A DNA stretch of 64,000 nucleotides from positions 24,702,073 to 24,766,072 of the forward strand of contig NC_063181.1 in NCBI RefSeq assembly GCF_023159225.1, read 5' to 3'. Each line of letters opens with the position of its first letter. Within the stretch, counting starts at the first letter, position 1. Both the position numbers and the translations under genes were made by a program. Positions 35,887 through 49,300 of the stretch are shown here, piece by piece. Source of the stretch: Perognathus longimembris pacificus. Taxonomy: Eukaryota; Chordata; Mammalia; Rodentia; Heteromyidae. Below the pieces are notes generated by a model. That model was given only the letters and a program-made list of their open reading frames with translations, ran no database searches and was not told the origin of the DNA.

Positions 35887-37020
35887 CTTCCTGGTATGGT
35901 TACTGTACTGGTAACTCCCCAAAAGAATCTGGATTGTGGTGAGGGAACAGAGAAAAAAGCTCATTTAGGACCTGCACTTACGAAGGGGGTAGGCAGTTGT
36001 GTATCAGGGATTAAACCTTCTGAGAATAAAAACAGCTGGCGCTTGTTAAGGTAATTACACAGGGGAAAGGATAATGTACAGGGAACTCCTCAGAAGAATC
36101 TGATTTGTGATGAGGGAAGAGAGATAAAAGCTCATTTAGGAACGACATGAACATGCTGTGTAGGTAGCTATTTGTCAGTAAATATCTCCACTGAGATTAA
36201 GAAAAGCAGTAGCTTAATAAATTAAGTACTTCCTGGTATGGTTACTGTACTGGTAACTCCCCAAAAGAATCTGGATTGTGGTGAGGGAACAGAGAACAAA
36301 GCTCATTTAGGACCTGCACTTACGAACAGGGTAGGCAGCTGTATATCAGGGAGTAAACCTTCTGAGAATAAAAACAGCTGGAGTTTGTTAAGGTAATTAC
36401 ACAGAGGAAAGGATAATGTACTGGGAACTCCACAGAAGAATCTGATTTGTGGTGAGGGGAGAGAGATAAAAGCTCATTTAGAAACGACATGAACATGCAG
36501 CGTAGGTAGCTGTTTATCAGTAAATATCTCCACTGAGATTAAGAAAAGCAGTAGCTTAATAAATTAAGTACTTCCTGGTATGGTTACTGTACTGGTAACT
36601 CCCCAAAAGAATCTGGATTGTGGTGAGGGAAGAGAGAAAAACGCTCATTTAGGACCTGCACTTACGAAGGGTGTAGGCAGCTGTATATCAGGGAGTAAAC
36701 CTTCTGAGAATAAAAACAGCTGGAGCTTGTTAAGGTAATTACACAGGGGAACGGATAATGTACTGGGAACTCCTCAGAAAAATCTGATTTGTGGTGAGAT
36801 GAGAGAGATAAAAGCTCATTTAGGAACGACATGAACATGCTGCGTAGGTAGCTGTTTATCAGTAAATATCTCCACTGAGATTAAGAAAAGCAGTAGCTTA
36901 ATAAATTAAGTAATTCCTGGTATGGTTACTGTACTGGTATCTCCCCAAAAGAATCTGGATTTTGGTGAGTGAACAGAGAAAAAACTCATTTAGGACCTGC
37001 ACTTACGAAGGGGGTAGGCA
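35887..37020 (+). repeat. Satellite segment duplicated at +4,100 bp (no ERV in the second copy)
   Basis: The first 1.1 kb right of ERV1 recurs at about 39987-41120. It shares gtgtatcagggattaaac, acgaacagggtaggc, ggagtttgttaa, cacagaggaaagg and gattttggtgagtgaac. Isolated differences are present. The second copy has ordinary satellite on its left side and no provirus. Confidence 0.88.
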
Positions 37021-38279
37021 GCTGTATATCAGGGAGTAAACCTTCTGAGAATAAAAACAGCTGGAGCTTGTTAAGGTAATTACACAGGGGAAAGGATAAT
37101 GTACTGGGAACTCCTCAGAAGAATCTGATTTGTGGTGAGGCAAGAGAGATAAGAGCACATTTAGGAACGACATGACCATGCTGCTTAGGTAGCTGTTTAT
37201 CAGTAAATATCTCCACTAAGATTAAGAAAAGCAGTAGGTTAATAAATTAAGTACTTCCTGGTATGGTTACTGTACTGGTAACTGCCCAAAAGAATCTGGA
37301 TTATGGTGAGGGAACAGAGAAAAAAGCTCATTTAGGACCTGCACTTACGAAGTGGTAGGCAGCTGTATATCAGGGAGTAAACCTTCTGAGAATAAAAACA
37401 GCTGGAGCTTGTTAAGGTAATTACACAGGGGAAAGGAAAATGTACTGGGACCACCTCAGAAGAATCTGATTTGTGGTGAGGGGAGAGAGATAAAAGCTCA
37501 TTTAGGAACGACATGAACATGCTGCATAGTTAGCTGTTTATCAGTAAATATCTCCACTGAGATTAAGAAAAGCAGTAGCTTAATAATTTAAGTACTTCCT
37601 GGTAAGGTTACTGTACTGGTAACTTCCCAAAAGAATCTGGATTGTGGTGAGGGAACAGAGAAAAAAGCTCATTTAGGACCTGGACTTACGAAGGGGGTAG
37701 GCAGCTGTATATCAGGGAGTAAACATTCTGAGAATAAAAACAGCTGGAGCTTGTTAAAGTAATTACACAGGGGAAAGGATAATGTACTGGGAACTCCTCA
37801 GAAGAATCTGATTTGTGGTGAGGGGAGAGAGATAAAAGCTCATTTAGGAACGACATGAACATGCTGCGTAGGTAGCTGTTTATCAGTAAATATCTCCACT
37901 GAGATTAAGAAAAGCAGTAGCTTAATAAATTAAGTACTTCCTGGTATGGTTACTGTACTGGTAACTCCCCAATAGAATCTGGATTGTGGTGAGGGAACAG
38001 AGAAAAAAGCTCATTTAGGACCTGCACTTACAAAGGGGGTAGGCAGCTGTATATCAGGGAGTATCGCTTCTGAGAATAAAAATAGCTGGAGCTTGTTAAG
38101 GTAATTACACAGGGGAAAGGATAAAGTACTGGGAACTCCTCAGAAGAATCTGATTTGTGGTGAGGGGAGAGAGATAAAAGCTCATTTAGGAACGACATGA
38201 ACAAGCTGCGTTCGTAGCTGTTTATCCGTAAATATCTCCACTGAGATTAAGAAAAGCAGTAGCTTAATAAATTAAGTAC

Positions 38280-38960
38280 TTCCTGGTATGGTTACTCTAC
38301 TGGTAACTCAGCAAAAGAATCTGGATTGTATTGAGGCAACAGAGAAAAAAGCTCATTTAGGACCTGCAATTACGAAGGGGTAGGCAGCTGTATATCAGGG
38401 AGTAAACCTTCTGAGAATAAAAACAGCTGGAGCTTGTTAAGGTAATTACACAGGGGAAAGGATAATGTACTGGGAAATCCTCAGAAGAATCTGATTTGTG
38501 GTGAGGGGAGAGAGATAAAAGCTCATTTAGGAACGACATTAACATGCTGCGTAGGTAGCTGTTTATCAGTAAATATCTCCACTGAGATTAAGAAATCAGA
38601 AGCTTAATAATTTAAGTACTTCCTGGTATGGTTACTGTACTGGTAACTCCCCAAAATATTCTGGATTGTGGTGAGGGAACAGAGAAAAAAGCTCATTTAG
38701 GACCTGCACTTACGAAGGGGGTAGGCAGCTGTATATCAGGGAGTATCGCTTCTGAGAATAAAAACAGCTGGAGCTTGTTACGGTAATTACACAGGGGAAA
38801 GCATAATGTACTGGGAACTCCTCAGAAGAATCTGATTTGTGGTGAGGGGAGAGAGATAAAAGCTCATTTAGGAACGACATGAACAAGCTGCGTATGTAGC
38901 TGTTTATCAGTAAATATCTCCACTGAGATTAAGAAAAGCAGTAGCTTAATAATTTAAGTA
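38280..38960 (+). repeat. Satellite segment shared with the higher-order blocks
   Basis: Matches 41868-42548 at a 3,588-bp offset. It includes the rare ctcagcaaaagaatctgg with gtattgaggcaacag, the aacgacattaacatg variant and the shortened gaaatcagaagc. It is a fragment of the block that appears three times further right. Confidence 0.85.
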
Positions 38961-41099
38961 CTTCCTGGTAAGGTTACTGTACTGGTAACTTCCCAAAAGA
39001 ATCTGGATTGTGGTGAGGGAACAGAGAAAAAAGCTCATTTAGGACCTGGACTTACGAAGGGGGTAGGCAGCTGTATATCAGGGAGTAAACATTCTGAGAA
39101 TAAAAACAGCTGGAGCTTGTTAAAGTAATTACACAGGGGAAAGGATAATGTACTGGGAACTCCTCAGAAGAATCTGATTTGTGGTGAGGGGAGAAAGATA
39201 AAAGCTCATTTAGGAACGACATGAACATGCTGCGTAGGTAGCTATTTGTCAGTAAATATCTCCACTGAGATTAAGAAAAGCAGTAGCTTAATAAATTAAG
39301 TACTTCCTGGTATGGTTACTGTACTGGTAACTCCCCAAAAGAATCTGGATTGTGGTGAGGGAACAGAGAACAAAGCTCATTTAGGACCTGCACTTACGAA
39401 CAGGGTAGGCAGCTGTATATCAGGGAGTAAACCTTCTGAGAATAAAAACAGCTGGAGTTTGTTAAGGTAATTACACAGAGGAAAGGATAATGTACTGGGA
39501 ACTCCACAGAAGAATCTGATTTGTGGTGAGGGGAGAGAGATAAAAGCTCATTTAGAAACGACATGAACATGCAGCGTAGGTAGCTGTTTATCAGTAAATA
39601 TCTCCACTGAGATTAAGAAAAGCAGTAGCTTAATAAATTAAGTACTTCCTGGTATGGTTACTGTACTGGTATCTCCCCAAAAGAATCTGGATTGTGGTGA
39701 GGGAACAGAGAAAAAAGCTCATTTAGGACCTGGACTTACGAAGGGGGTAGGCAGCTGTATATCAGGGAGTAAACATTCTGAGAATAAAAACAGCTGGAGC
39801 TTGTTAAAGTAATTACACAGGGGAAAGGATAATGTACTGGGAACTCCTCAGAAGAATCTGATTTGTGGTGAGGGGAGAGAGATAAAAGCTCATTTAGGAA
39901 CGACATGAACATGCTGCGTAGGTAGCTGTTTATCAGTAAATATCTCCACTGAGATTAAGAAAAGCAGTAGCTTAATAAATTAAGTACTTCCTGGTATGGT
40001 TACTGTACTGGTAACTCCCCAAAAGAATCTGGATTGTGGTGAGGGAACAGAGAAAAAAGCTCATTTAGGACCTGCACTTACGAAGGGGGTAGGCAGTTGT
40101 GTATCAGGGATTAAACCTTCTGAGAATAAAAACAGCTGGCGCTTGTTAAGGTAATTACACAGGGGAAAGGATAATGTACAGGGAACTCCTCAGAAGAATC
40201 TGATTTGTGATGAGGGAAGAGAGATAAAAGCTCATTTAGGAACGACATGAACATGCTGTGTAGGTAGCTATTTGTCAGTAAATATCTCCACTGAGATTAA
40301 GAAAAGCAGTAGCTTAATAAATTAAGTACTTCCTGGTATGGTTACTGTACTGGTAACTCCCCAAAAGAATCTGGATTGTGGTGAGGGAACAGAGAACAAA
40401 GCTCATTTAGGACCTGCACTTACGAACAGGGTAGGCAGCTGTATATCAGGGAGTAAACCTTCTGAGAATAAAAACAGCTGGAGTTTGTTAAAGTAATTAC
40501 ACAGAGGAAAGGATAATGTACTGGGAACTCCACAGAAGAATCTGATTTGTGGTGAGGGGAGAGAGATAAAAGCTCATTTAGAAACGACATGAACATGCAG
40601 CGTAGGTAGCTGTTTATCAGTAAATATCTCCACTGAGATTAAGAAAAGCAGTAGCTTAATAAATTAAGTACTTCCTGGTATGGTTACTGTACTGGTATCT
40701 CCCCAAAAGAATCTGGATTGTGGTGAGGGAACAGAGAAAAACGCTCATTTAGGACCTGCACTTACGAAGGGTGTAGGCAGCTGTATATCAGGGAGTAAAC
40801 CTTCTGAGAATAAAAACAGCTGGAGCTTGTTAAGGTAATTACACAGGGGAACGGATAATGTACTGGGAACTCCTCAGAAAAATCTGATTTGTGGTGAGAT
40901 GAGAGAGATAAAAGCTCATTTAGGAACGACATGAACATGCTGCGTAGGTAGCTGTTTATCAGTAAATATCTCCACTGAGATTAAGAAAAGCAGTAGCTTA
41001 ATAAATTAAGTACTTCCTGGTATGGTTACTGTACTGGTATCTCCCCAAAAGAATCTGGATTTTGGTGAGTGAACAGAGAAAAAACTCATTTAGGACCTG

Positions 41100-44000
41100 C
41101 ACTTACGAAGGGGGTAGGCAGCTGTATATCAGGGAGTATCGCTTCTGAGAATAAAAACAGCTGGAGCTTGTTAAGGTAATTTCACAGGGGAAAGGATAAT
41201 GTACTCGGAACTCCTCAGAAGAATCTGATTTGTGGTGAGGGGAGAGAGATAAAAGCTCATTTAGGAACGACATGAACATGCTGCATATGTAGCTGTTTAT
41301 CAGTAAATATCTCCACTGAGATTAAGAAAATCATTAGCTTAATAAATTAAGTACTTCCTGGTATGGATACTGTACTGGTAACTCCCCAAAAGAATCTGCA
41401 TTGTGGTGAGGGGAGAGAGATAAAAGCTCATTTAGGAACGACATGAACATGCTGCGTAGGTAGCTGTTTATCAGTAAATATCTCCACTGAGATTAAGAAA
41501 AGCAGTAGCTTAATAAATTAAGTACTTCCTGGTATGGTTACTGTACTGGTAACTCCCCAATAGAATCTGGATTGTGGTGAGGGAACAGAGAAAAAAGCTC
41601 ATTTAGGACCTGCACTTACAAAGGGGGTAGGCAGCTGTATATCAGGGAGTATCGCTTCTGAGAATAAAAATAGCTGGAGCTTGTTAAGGTAATTACACAG
41701 GGGAAAGGATAAAGTACTGGGAACTCCTCAGAAGAATCTGATTTGTGGTGAGGGGAGAGAGATAAAAGCTCATTTAGGAACGACATGAACAAGCTGCGTT
41801 CGTAGCTGTTTATCCGTAAATATCTCCACTGAGATTAAGAAAAGCAGTAGCTTAATAAATTAAGTACTTCCTGGTATGGTTACTCTACTGGTAACTCAGC
41901 AAAAGAATCTGGATTGTATTGAGGCAACAGAGAAAAAAGCTCATTTAGGACCTGCAATTACGAAGGGGTAGGCAGCTGTATATCAGGGAGTAAACCTTCT
42001 GAGAATAAAAACAGCTGGAGCTTGTTAAGGTAATTACACAGGGGAAAGGATAATGTACTGGGAAATCCTCAGAAGAATCTGATTTGTGGTGAGGGGAGAG
42101 AGATAAAAGCTCATTTAGGAACGACATTAACATGCTGCGTAGGTAGCTGTTTATCAGTAAATATCTCCACTGAGATTAAGAAATCAGAAGCTTAATAATT
42201 TAAGTACTTCCTGGTATGGTTACTGTACTGGTAACTCCCCAAAATATTCTGGATTGTGGTGAGGGAACAGAGAAAAAAGCTCATTTAGGACCTGCACTTA
42301 CGAAGGGGGTAGGCAGCTGTATATCAGGGAGTATCGCTTCTGAGAATAAAAACAGCTGGAGCTTGTTACGGTAATTACACAGGGGAAAGCATAATGTACT
42401 GGGAACTCCTCAGAAGAATCTGATTTGTGGTGAGGGGAGAGAGATAAAAGCTCATTTAGGAACGACATGAACAAGCTGCGTATGTAGCTGTTTATCAGTA
42501 AATATCTCCACTGAGATTAAGAAAAGCAGTAGCTTAATAAATTAAGTACTACCTGGTATGGTTACTCTACTGGTAACTGCCCAAAAGAATCTGGATTGTG
42601 GTGAGGGAACAGAGAAAAAAGCTCATTTAGGGCCTATACTTACGAAGGGGGTAGGCAGCTTTATATCAGGGAGTAAACCTTCTGAGAATAAAAACAGCTG
42701 GAGCTTGTTACGGTAATTACACAAGGGAAAGCATAATGTACTGGGAACTCCTCAGAAGAATCTGATTTGTGGTGAGGGGAGAGAGATAAAAGGTCATTAA
42801 GAACGACATGAACATGCTGCCTAGGTAGCTGTTTATCAGTAAATATCTCCACTGAGATTAAGAAAAGCAGTAGCTTAATAAATTAAGTACTTCCTGTTAT
42901 GGTTACTGTACTGGTAACTCCCCAAAAGAATCTGGATTGTGGTGAGGGAAGAGAGAAAAAAGCTCATTTAGGACCTGCACTTACGAAGGGGGTAGGCAGC
43001 TGTTTATCAGGGAGTAAACCTTATGAGAATAAAAACAGCTGGAGCTTGTTAAGGTAATTACACAGGGGAAAGGATAATGTACTGGGACCTCCTCAGAAGA
43101 ATCTGATTTGTGGTGAGGGGAGAGAGATAAAAGCTCATTTAGGAACGACATGAACATACTGCGTAGGTAGCTGTTTATCAGTAAATATCTCCACTGAGAT
43201 TAAGAAAAGCAGTAGCTTAATAAATTAAGTACTACCTGGTATGGTTACTGTACTGGTAACTCCCCAAAAGAATCTGGATTGTGGTGAGGGAACAGAGAAA
43301 AAAGCTTATTAATATCTGCACTTACGAAGGGGGTAGGCAGCTGTATATCAGGGAGTAAACCTTCTGATATTAAAAACAGCTGAAGCTTGTTAAGGTAATT
43401 ACACAGGGGAAAGGATAATGTACTGGGAACTCCTCAGAAGAATCTGATTTGAGGTGAGGGGAGAGAGATAAAAGCTCATTTAGGAACGACATGAACATTC
43501 TGCGTACGTAGCTGTTTATCAGTAAATATCTACACTGACATTAAGAAAAGCAGTAGCTTAATAAATTAAGTACTTCCTGGTATGGTTACTGTACTGGTAA
43601 CTCCCCAAAAGAATCTGGATTGTGGTGAGGGAACAGAGAAAAAAGCTCATTTAGGACCTGCACTTACGAAGCGGGTAGGCAGCTGTATATCAGGGAGAAA
43701 ACCTTCTGAGAATAAATACAGCTGGAGCTTGTTAAGGTAATGACACAGGGGAAAGGATAAAGTCCTGGGAACTCCTCAGAAGAATCTGATTTGTGGTGTG
43801 GGGAGAGAGATAAAAGCTGATTTAGGAACGACATGAACATGCTGCGTAGGTAGCTGTTTATCAGTAAATATCTCCACTGAGATTAAGAAAAGCAGTACCT
43901 TAATAAATTAAGTACTTCCTGGTATGGTTACTGTACTGGTAACTCCCCAAAAGAATCTGGATTGTGGTGAGGGAACAGAGAAAAAAGCTCATTTAGGACC

Positions 44001-45960
44001 TGTACTTACGAAGGGGGTAGGCAGCTGTATATCAGGGAGTAAACCTCCTGAGAATAAAAACAGCTGGAGCTTGTTAAGGTAATTCAACTGGGGAAAAGAT
44101 GAAGTACTGGGAACTCCTCAGAAGAATCTGATTTGTGGTGAGGGGAGAGAGATAAAAGCTCATTTAGGAACGACATGAACATGCTGCATACGTAGCTGTT
44201 TATCAGTAAATATCTCCACTGAGATTAAGAAAAGCAGTAGCTTAATAAATTAAGTACTTCCTGGTATGGTTACTGTACTGGTAACTCCCCAAAAGAATCT
44301 GGATTGTGGTGAGGGAACAGAGAAAAAGTTCATTTAGGACCTACACATACGAAGGGGGTAGGCAGCTGCATATCAGGGAGTAAAACGTCTGAGAATAAAA
44401 GCAGCTGGAGCTTGTTAAGGTAATTACACAGGGGAAAGGATAATGTACTGGGAACTCCTCAGAAGAATCTGATTTGTGGTGAGGGGAGAGAGATTAAAGC
44501 TCATTTAGGAACGACATGAACTTGCTGCATATGTAGCTGTTTATCAGAAAATATCTCCTCTGAGATTAAGAAAAGCAGCAGCTTAATAAATTAAGTACTT
44601 CCTGGTATGGTTACTGTACTGGTAACTCTCCAAAAGAATCTGGATTGTGTTGAGGGAACAGAGAAAAAGTTCATTTAGGACCTACACATACGAAGGGGGT
44701 AGGCAGCTGCATATCAGGGAGTAAAACGTCTGAGAATAAAAGCAGCTGGAGCTTGTTAAGGTAATTACACAGGGGAAAGGATAATGTACTGGGAACTCCT
44801 CAGAAGAATCTGATTTGTGGTGAGGGGAGAGAGATTAAAGCTCATTTGGAACGACATGAACTTGTTGCATATGTAGCTGTTTATCAGAAAATATCTCCCC
44901 TGAGATTAAGAAAAGCAGCAGCTTAATAAATTAAGTACTACCTGGTATGGTTACTGTACTGGTAACACCCCAAAAGAATCTGGATTATGGTGAGGGAACA
45001 GAGAAAAAAGCTCATTTAGGACCTGCACTTACGAAGGGGTTAGGCAGCTGTATATCAGGGAGTAAACCTTCTGAGAATAAAAACAGCTGGAGCTTGTTAA
45101 GGTAATTAAACAGGGGAAAAGGTGAAGTAATGGGAACTCCTTAGTAGAATCTGATTCGTGGTGAGGGGAGAGAGATAAAAGCTCATTTAGGAATGACATG
45201 AACATGCTTCATACGTAGATGTTTATCAGTAAATATCTCCACTGAGATTAAGAAAAGCAGTAGCTTAATAAATTAAGTACTGCCTGGTATGTTTACTGTA
45301 CTATTAATTCCCCAAAAGAATCTGGATTGTGGTGAGGGAACAGAGAAAAAAGCTCATTTAGGACATGCACTTACGAATGTGGTAGGCAGCTGTATATCAG
45401 GGAGTAAACCTTCTGAGAATAAAAACAGCTGGAACTTGTTAAGGTAATTACACAGGGGAAAGGATAATGTACTGGGAACTCCTCACAAGAATCTGATTTG
45501 TGGTGAGGGGAGAGAGATAAAAGCTCATTTATGAACTACATGAACATGCTACTTAGGTAGCTGTTTATCAGTAAATATCTCCACTGAGATTAAGAAAAGC
45601 AGTAGCTTAATAAATTAAGTACTTCCTGGTATGGTTACTGTACTGGTAACTCCACAACAGAATCTGGATTGTGGTGAGGGAACAGAGAATAAAGCTCATT
45701 TAGGACCTGCACTTACGAAGGGGGTAGGCAGTTGTATATCAGGGAGTAAACCTTCTGAGAATAAAAACAGCTGGAGCTTGTTAAGGTAATTACACAGGGG
45801 AAAGGATAATGTACTGGGAACTCCTCAGAAGAATCTGATTTGTGGTGAGGGGAGAGAGATAAAAGCTCATTTAGAACGACATGAACATGCTGCGAAGGTA
45901 GCTGTTTATCAGTAAATATCTCCACTGAGATTAAGAAAAGCAGTAGCTTAATAATTTAAG
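41100..45960 (+). repeat. Large higher-order block, copy 1
   Basis: A run of about 14 dimers plus one 171-bp monomer, each dimer with its own variants. It recurs at about 46390-50920 and in part at 51905-55795. Offset to copy 2 is 5,291 bp up to about 43580, then 4,949 bp, because copy 2 lacks one dimer (about 43577-43918, cgaagcgggtaggc). Confidence 0.88.
41358..41528 (+). repeat. Single 171-bp hybrid monomer (A/B register slip)
   Basis: Anchors at 41358 and 41529 are one monomer apart. The 5' part is A (ctccccaaaagaatctgc) and the 3' part is B (gtgaggggagagagataaaag). It matches the hybrid at 46649, so that pair descends from one event by block duplication. Confidence 0.88.
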
Positions 45961-46389
45961 TACTTCCTGGTAAGGTTACTGTACTGGTAACTTCCCAAAA
46001 GAATCTGGATTGTGGTGAGGGAACAGAGAAAAAAGCTCATTTAGGACCTGGACTTACGAAGGGGGTAGGCAGCTGTATATCAGGGAGTAAACATTCTGAG
46101 AATAAAAACAGCTGGAGCTTGTTAAAGTAATTACACAGGGGAAAGGATAATGTACTGGGAACTCCTCAGAAGAATCTGATTTGTGGTGAGGGGAGAGAGA
46201 TAAAAGCTCATTTAGGAACGACATGAACATGCTGCGTAGGTAGCTGTTTATCAGTAAATATCTCCACTGAGATTAAGAAAAGCAGTAGCTTAATAAATAA
46301 AGTACTACCTGGTATGGTTACTGTACTGGTAAATCCCCAATAGAATCTGGATTGTGGTGAGGGAACAGAGAAAATAGCTCATTTAGGAC

Positions 46390-49300
46390 CTGCACTTACG
46401 AAGGGGGTAGGCAGCTGTATATCAGGGAGTCTCTTCTGAGAATAAAAACAGCTGGAGCTTGTTAAGGTAATTACACAGGGGAAAGGATAATGTACTCGGA
46501 ACTCCTCAGAAGAATCTGATTTGTGGTGAGGGGAGAGAGATAAAAGCTCATTTAGGAACGACATGAACGTGCTGCATATGTAGCTGTTTATCAGTAAATA
46601 TCTCCACTGAGATTAAGAAAATCATTAGCTTAATAAATTAAGTACTTCCTGGTATGGATACTGTACTGGTAACTCCCCAAAAGAATCTGCATTGTGGTGA
46701 GGGGAGTGAGATAAAAGCTCATTTAGGAACGACATGAACATGCTGCGTAGGTAGCTGTTTATCAGTAAATATCTCCACTGAGATTAAGAAAAGCAGTAGC
46801 TTAATAAATTAAGTACTTCCTGGTATGGTTACTGTACTGGTAACTCCCCAATAGAATCTGGATTGTGGTGAGGGAACAGAGAAAAAAGCTCATTTAGGAC
46901 CTGCACTTACAAAGGGGGTAGGCAGCTGTATATCAGGGAGTATCGCTTCTGAGAATAAAAATAGCTGGAGCTTGTTAAGGTAATTACACAGGGGAAAGGA
47001 TAAAGTACTGGGAACTCCTCAGAAGAATCTGATTTGTGGTGAGGGGAGAGAGATAAAAGCTCATTTAGGAACGACATGAACAAGCTGCGTTCGTAGCTGT
47101 TTATCCGTAAATATCTCCACTGAGATTAAGAAAAGCAGTAGCTTAATAAATTAAGTACTTCCTGGTATGGTTAGTCTACTGGTAACTCAGCAAAAGAATC
47201 TGGATTGTATTGAGGCAACAGAGAAAAAAGCTCATTTAGGACCTGCAATTACGAAGGGGTAGGCAGCTGTATATCAGGGAGTAAACCTTCTGAGAATAAA
47301 AACAGCTGGAGCTTGTTAAGGTAATTACACAGGGGAAAGGATAATGTACTGGGAAATCCTCAGAAGAATCTGATTTGTGGTGAGGGGAGAGAGATAAAAG
47401 CTCATTTAGGAACGACATTAACATGCTGCGTAGGTAGCTGTTTATCAGTAAATATCTCCACTGAGATTAAGAAATCAGAAGCTTAATAATTTAAGTACTT
47501 CCTGGTATGGTTACTGTACTGGTAACTCCCCAAAATATTCTGGATTGTGGTGAGGGAACAGAGAAAAAAGCTCATTTAGGACCTGCACTTACGAAGGGGG
47601 TAGGCAGCTGTATATCAGGGAGTATCGCTTCTGAGAATAAAAACAGCTGGAGCTTGTTACGGTAATTACACAGGGGAAAGCATAATGTACTGGGAACTCC
47701 TCAGAAGAATCTGATTTGTGGTGAGGGGAGAGAGATAAAAGCTCATTTAGGAACGACATGAACAAGCTGCGTATGTAGCTGTTTATCAGTAAATATCTCC
47801 ACTGAGATTAAGAAAAGCAGTAGCTTAATAAATTAAGTACTACCTGGTATGGTTACTCTACTGGTAACTCCCCAAAAGAATCTGGATTGTGGTGAGGGAA
47901 CAGAGAAAAAAGCTCATTTAGGGCCTATACTTACGAAGGGGGTAGGCAGCTTTATATCAGGGAGTAAACCTTCTGAGAATAAAAACAGCTGGAGCTTGTT
48001 ACGGTAATTACACAAGGGAAAGCATAATGTACTGGGAACTCCTCAGAAGAATCTGATTTGTGGTGAGGGGAGAGAGATAAAAGGTCATTAAGAACGACAT
48101 GAACATGCTGCCTAGGTAGCTGTTTATCAGTAAATATCTCCACTGAGATTAAGAAAAGCAGTAGCTTAATAAATTAAGTACTTCCTGTTATGGTTACTGT
48201 ACTGGTAACTCCCCAAAAGAATCTGGATTGTGGTGAGGGAAGAGAGAAAAAAGCTCATTTAGGACCTGCACTTACGAAGGGGGTAGGCAGCTGTTTATCA
48301 GGGAGTAAACCTTATGAGAATAAAAACAGCTGGAGCTTGTTAAGGTAATTACACAGGGGAAAGGATAATGTACTGGGACCTCCTCAGAAGAATCTGATTT
48401 GTGGGGAGGGGAGAGAGATAAAAGCTCATTTAGGAACGACATGAACATACTGCGTAGGTAGCTGTTTATCAGTAAATATCTCCACTGAGATTAAGAAAAG
48501 CAGTAGCTTAATAAATTAAGTACTACCTGGTATGGTTACTGTACTGGTAACTCCCCAAAAGAATCTGGATTGTGGTGAGGGAACAGAGAAAAAAGCTTAT
48601 TAATATCTGCACTTACGAAGGGGGTAGGCAGCTGTATATCAGGGAGTAAACCTTCTGATAATAAAAACAGCTGAAGCTTGTTAAGGTAATTACACAGGGG
48701 AAAGGATAATGTACTGGGAACTCCTCAGAAGAATCTGATTTGAGGTGAGGGGAGAGAGATAAAAGCTCATTTAGGAACGACATGAACATTCTGCGTACGT
48801 AGCTGTTTATCAGTAAATATCTACACTGACATTAAGAAAAGCAGTAGCTTAATAAATTAAGTACTTCCTGGTATGGTTACTGTACTGGTAACTCCCCAAA
48901 AGAATCTGGATTGTGGTGAGGGAACAGAGAAAAAAGCTCATTTAGGACCTGTACTTACGAAGGGGGTAGGCAGCTGTATATCAGGGAGTAAACCTCCTGA
49001 GAATAAAAACAGCTGGAGCTTGTTAAGGTAATTCAACTGGGGAAAAGATGAAGTACTGGGAACTCCTCAGAAGAATCTGATTTGTGGTGAGGGGAGAGAG
49101 ATAAAAGCTCATTTAGGAACGACATGAACATGCTGCATACGTAGCTGTTTATCAGTAAATATCTCCACTGAGATTAAGAAAAGCAGTAGCTTAATAAATT
49201 AAGTACTTCCTGGTATGGTTACTGTACTGGTAACTCCCCAAAAGAATCTGGATTGTGGTGAGGGAACAGAGAAAAAGTTCATTTAGGACCTACACATACG

